NCBI RefSeq assembly: GCF_016802865.1
Contig: NZ_JAEVHM010000045.1
Coordinates: forward strand, 1-34,261
Reading direction: 5' to 3'
From: Micromonospora parastrephiae
GTDB taxonomy: Bacteria; Actinomycetota; Actinomycetes; Mycobacteriales; Micromonosporaceae
DNA: 34,261 nucleotides
The translations under genes were made by a program, and so were the position numbers. The notes under the pieces are model-generated. The model searched no databases and had not been told where the DNA came from. It worked only from the letters and a program-made list of their open reading frames with translations. The first letter of the stretch is position 1; each line of letters opens with the position of its first letter. This document shows positions 31,261-34,261 of this stretch, piece after piece.

Positions 31261-31449
31261 GGCGGGACTCCCTTCCAGGGGCACGGAAACAGGTTCAGCC
31301 TCACAGGACCGTCGACCTCCGGACACGCTCCGACGACCCCCACGATCGGTCGAGCGAGAAGGCCACCCCGGTCGGGCACATCCCACCTGACCCGGTGGTA
31401 CCACTCGTCGAGGCTGGCGCGACCACGGCCAGGCAACCACGCTGCCTCG
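31261..31449. promoter_or_regulatory. Divergent promoter region between two membrane-protein genes
   Basis: 189 bp between divergent starts. It should carry promoters both for the 30838-31260 gene (and perhaps BlaI-M56) and for the 31450-32742 gene. No convincing operator or RNA element was recognised. Confidence 0.4.
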
Positions 31450-32742
31450 ATGGACGGCGTCATCTACCTCGCACACGTCACCGGCTCTGTGGACGATCCG
31501 ATCCCGCTGTCCTATGCGCTGGTCGCCGCGTGCGTCGCCCTGTACGCCTCGTTCGACGTCCTGCGCCTGAACGGACGAAGGGCAGCACCGCCGGAGCGGG
31601 TCGGACGTCCGCTGCCGGCCCTTTTGCGGTCCACTGCCGACCAGCCCCCGCTGCGCGTGGCGGCGGCACTGCTCGGCATCGGTGCCGCGACGTGGACGCT
31701 CGGCACGCTCTGGGCCGGCCCAGCTGGTCCGGACAACCCGGCTCTCGGGGCGATCTTCGGCCTCTTCTGGGTCGGCCTGGTTCCGGCGTCGCTGCTGCTC
31801 GGTCCGGTGTGGCGGCACCTGAACCCGATCCGGACCGCGCAGACGCTCATCTGTCGGACGGCCCGGATCGACCCAACGCGGGGGCGGGTTCCCCTGCCCG
31901 ACCGGTTGGGTTACTGGCCCGCCGCCGTCGGCCTGTTCGGCTTCGCCTGGTGGGAGCTTGTCGCGCCGGCACGGCAGCAGCCCTCGTCGGTGGCCGCCTG
32001 GCTCACCGGGTACGCCGTCGTGCAGCTCGCCGCCGGGCTGCTGTTCGGCAGCCGCTGGTTCGAGCGAGGGGACGCGTTCGAGGTCTACTCCGACCTCGTC
32101 GGGCGGCTGTCCCCGATCGGGCGGGACGCGGACGGCACCCTGGTGCTGCGGCGTCCGCTGGCCGGGCTGGCCTTGGTCCCCGTCGCCCCCGGGCTCCTCA
32201 CCACCGTGGCGGTGCTGCTCGGTGCCACCTTCTACGACAGCCTCAGCTCCGGGGCCTGGTGGCGGGCTCGGCTGGAGGACGCACCGCTACCGACGCTGTG
32301 GGCCACGCTGGCGCTGGCCGGCACGGCGGCCGCGGTGTACGCGCTGTTCGTCGCCGCGGCCGTGGCGGCCGCCCGACTCGGCGGTGTCCCGTCGGCCGTC
32401 CTCACGGCGCGGCTCACGCCCAGTCTGGTGCCCATCGCGGCCGGTTACGTCATCGCCCACTACTTCACCCTGTTCGTCGTCCAGCTGCAGAGCCTCGGCG
32501 GCGCGGGTCACGGCGGCGAGGGCGAGCTGGCGGAGGCGGCCGTGTGGGTGCCCCCGGCGTTGCTCGTCTCCCTGGTGCAGGTGGCGGCGGTGATCGTCGG
32601 GCATGTGGTCGGTAGCGTCGCCGCGCACGCCCACGCGGCCCGCGTACTGCCGTCGGCCCGGCTCACCCGGGCCATGGTGCCCATGCTGGTGTGCATGTTG
32701 GCGATCACCTTCTCCGGGCTCGCACTGCTCTGGGCGGCCTGA
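31450..32742 (+). CDS. Polytopic integral membrane protein, unknown
   Basis: 430 residues with about nine to ten hydrophobic segments, starting at SYALVAACVALYASF and ending at MLVCMLAITFSGLALLW. A His-containing segment (GYVIAHYFTLFVVQLQSLGG) near residue 340 and AHVTGSVDDPIPL near the N-terminus are the most distinctive parts. No transporter signature was recognised, so no function is claimed. The start is uncertain: ATG 31450 lacks a good ribosome site, but upstream in-frame sequence is not protein-like. It is transcribed divergently from the small His/Trp-rich membrane protein and is followed by a strong terminator. Confidence 0.75.
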   Translation: MDGVIYLAHVTGSVDDPIPLSYALVAACVALYASFDVLRLNGRRAAPPERVGRPLPALLRSTADQPPLRVAAALLGIGAATWTLGTLWAGPAGPDNPALGAIFGLFWVGLVPASLLLGPVWRHLNPIRTAQTLICRTARIDPTRGRVPLPDRLGYWPAAVGLFGFAWWELVAPARQQPSSVAAWLTGYAVVQLAAGLLFGSRWFERGDAFEVYSDLVGRLSPIGRDADGTLVLRRPLAGLALVPVAPGLLTTVAVLLGATFYDSLSSGAWWRARLEDAPLPTLWATLALAGTAAAVYALFVAAAVAAARLGGVPSAVLTARLTPSLVPIAAGYVIAHYFTLFVVQLQSLGGAGHGGEGELAEAAVWVPPALLVSLVQVAAVIVGHVVGSVAAHAHAARVLPSARLTRAMVPMLVCMLAITFSGLALLWAA

Positions 32743-32760
32743 CCTACGGGTGCCGCCGAG

Positions 32761-32795
32761 CCCGGTGGCGCCCGGTCCCGCCGGGCGCCACCGGG
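32761..32795. terminator. Strong bidirectional terminator
   Basis: Perfect 15-bp inverted repeat with a 5-nt loop (TCCCG), followed on the plus strand by GTTT. It lies between the convergent membrane-protein gene and the NRPS gene, whose stop is at 32799, and probably ends both transcripts. Confidence 0.85.
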
Positions 32796-32798
32796 GTT

Positions 32799-34261
32799 TC
32801 AGCGCACCTGCTCGGCGATCTCCTCGAGGGTCGAGACCAGCAGGTCGACGAAGCGATCGATGGTCTCCGGCGTGTGCCGGTTCGCGCTGTATCCGATGGT
32901 GAGACTGAGCCGGCCGGCGACGACGTATCCCACGACGTCGAGCAGCCGGACCCGCGCGCCTACGTCGCTGCGCTGCTGTCCGTACGACATTCGCGGCACA
33001 CTGAGCAGGTCGCTGCGGAGGAACACCTCGTCGACCTGCCCCAGGTAGTTGACACCCACCTCGGCCTGCGGCATCGCGGCGAGCACCTCGGCCTCCTGGT
33101 CGGTGCCCAGGTACCGCAGCAACCCGTAGTGGCCACCGTGCGTGGGCACCGCGCGTAGCTGCCGGCTGACCTCGGTGACGCCGGACAGCACCGGCGCCGC
33201 GACGTCCATCTCCACCAGCACGGGGGCCAACGTGGAGAACCGGCCGACGGTCCGGCTGACGTTCAGCTCCCCGAGAGGCAGATCGCGGCCGTGCCATTCG
33301 AGGTCGATCAGCACGCGACGGATGTCCCCCCGCGTGCCGCCGCCGGTCACCGGCAGTGCCCGCAGCACCGCGGCCGTCAGTGCCTCACCGAGATCCACCG
33401 AGGTGCGTCGGGCGAGGAGGCGGACCAGTGACTCGGTGGTGCGATGGGCGATCCGCACGGTCACCGTGCGCAGCGATGTCAGGTCGTTCGCACCCTCCGT
33501 CTGATCGCAGCGGACCGCGTCGACGTCGCGTCGCTCCGGCGCGGTCCAGTATTCGAGTTCGTCACGGACCGGTGCGCTCTGCGCGTACGCGCCCAGTTCC
33601 CGTGTCCAGGCGCGGAACGGACTCGTCTTGCGCGGCAGCGTCGCCGAACCGCTCGCTTCCAGCTCCGCGTAGCAGGCGAGCAGGTCCTCGATGACCGTAC
33701 GCCCCGAGTAGTGGTCGACGGCCAGCCAGTGCGCGAGGAAGAGCAGGCAGTGCGGACGCGGCCCCATGTCGAAGTAGGCCACCCGCAGCAGCGGGCCGGC
33801 GTGCAGGTCCAGGCTGCGCTGCCAGCCGTCACTGATCTTGATCACCGCGTCCTTCTGGGCCGCGGTGCCCAGCCCTGCCAGGTCGTGTACGGCGAACGGC
33901 AGCTCGGACGCCGGGTCGAAGGGGACGACCTCCGCCTGCCAGTCCCCGCCGGAGTCGGTGAACCGGAGCCGCAGCGCGTCGTGGTGCTCGATGACCTTGG
34001 CCAGTGCGGTGCGCAGCAGCCCCAGGTCGAGCGGTCGCTGTAGGGACAGCAGGAACGAGGCGTCGTTCCAGTGGTCCCGCTTCGGCAGGTCCTGGGCCAG
34101 GAACCACTGCTGCGACGGAGTCAGGTCGCTCGGTCCGATCGGCTCCTCCGGCCCGGTCTCGCCGACGGTGGTGGCGGTGGTTGCTTGTTGGGCGATGGTG
34201 GGGTTTTGGAAGATGTGTCGGAGGGTGAGGTGGAGTCCGGCGTTGTCGGCGGCGGCGGTGG
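32799..34261 (-). CDS. NRPS, 3' end: carrier-protein end plus C-terminal epimerization-type domain (partial)
   Basis: The reading frame is open to the right edge, so 486 C-terminal residues are seen. The first ~26 (GLHLTLRHIFQNPTIAQQ) are the end of a peptidyl carrier domain. From about residue 44 an epimerization domain follows: LTPSQQWFLAQDLP (E1), LAHWLAVDHYSGR (E2), LEWHGRDLP (E4), NVSRTVGRFSTLAPV (E5) and AEVGVNYLGQVDEVF (E6). The E2 motif normally reads HHxxxD; here the second, catalytic His is Trp. The Glu of E4 is kept. Epimerase activity is therefore doubtful. The protein ends with this domain and has no thioesterase, as is typical for an NRPS subunit that hands over to another one in trans. 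Confidence 0.88.
   Translation of the reverse strand, partial: TAAADNAGLHLTLRHIFQNPTIAQQATTATTVGETGPEEPIGPSDLTPSQQWFLAQDLPKRDHWNDASFLLSLQRPLDLGLLRTALAKVIEHHDALRLRFTDSGGDWQAEVVPFDPASELPFAVHDLAGLGTAAQKDAVIKISDGWQRSLDLHAGPLLRVAYFDMGPRPHCLLFLAHWLAVDHYSGRTVIEDLLACYAELEASGSATLPRKTSPFRAWTRELGAYAQSAPVRDELEYWTAPERRDVDAVRCDQTEGANDLTSLRTVTVRIAHRTTESLVRLLARRTSVDLGEALTAAVLRALPVTGGGTRGDIRRVLIDLEWHGRDLPLGELNVSRTVGRFSTLAPVLVEMDVAAPVLSGVTEVSRQLRAVPTHGGHYGLLRYLGTDQEAEVLAAMPQAEVGVNYLGQVDEVFLRSDLLSVPRMSYGQQRSDVGARVRLLDVVGYVVAGRLSLTIGYSANRHTPETIDRFVDLLVSTLEEIAEQVR

Noticed and set aside
1..34261. tRNA, rRNA, CRISPR, insertion sequence or attachment site
   Set aside because: No cloverleaf, array of spaced repeats, transposase motif or direct-repeat boundary was seen on either strand. 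The edge duplication at 1-213 is not flanked by mobile genes.

Overview
The window is very GC-rich DNA with the codon bias of a high-GC actinomycete. A Micromonosporaceae host fits the flanking genes, but this is inference. No tRNA, rRNA, CRISPR array or insertion sequence was recognised. Nearly all of it is a secondary-metabolite cluster, and one end of that cluster runs off the right edge.

Left flank (1-4597): a 114-bp tandem duplication at the very edge, then housekeeping-type genes. These are a PfkB sugar kinase, a secreted S1 protease, an LtrA-family membrane protein, an MTA/SAH-type nucleosidase and a GNAT acetyltransferase.

Core (4664-19494, minus strand): one tightly packed run of 18 genes, most joined by ATGA or GTGA overlaps. 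In transcription order they are: SCP2-like protein, unknown protein, F420/flavin luciferase-like oxidoreductase, ACP, ketosynthase (KS), KS, Cys-less KS-like, alpha/beta hydrolase, double-hotdog thioesterase, KS, Cys-less KS-like, FabI-type enoyl reductase, Cys-less KS-like, ACP, two hotdog dehydratases, FabG-type ketoreductase and a DsbA/HCCA-type isomerase. This is the full set for a highly reducing type II (discrete-enzyme) polyketide synthase making a polyene-like acyl chain. Three catalytic KSs and three KS-like partners stand side by side.

Tailoring (19779-29370, both strands): a flavoprotein and a P450 (plus strand), a paralogous flavoprotein and an Acg-type nitroreductase (minus strand), then a second P450, two SAM methyltransferases and a Baeyer-Villiger-type flavin monooxygenase (plus strand).

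Right part (29468-34261): an M56 metallopeptidase/BlaI regulator pair, two divergent membrane proteins of unknown function, and the 3' end of a nonribosomal peptide synthetase (NRPS). The NRPS ends in a carrier-epimerization unit whose catalytic histidine is replaced by tryptophan. The likely product is therefore an acylated nonribosomal peptide whose acyl group comes from the type II PKS. A cis-trans isomerase plus oxidoreductases recalls the cinnamoyl-lipid peptides (skyllamycin/WS9326A type), but that link is inference.

Three genes (ketoreductase, alpha/beta hydrolase, Baeyer-Villiger monooxygenase) each carry a single-base frameshift. They should be read as one gene each, pending a check for sequencing error.
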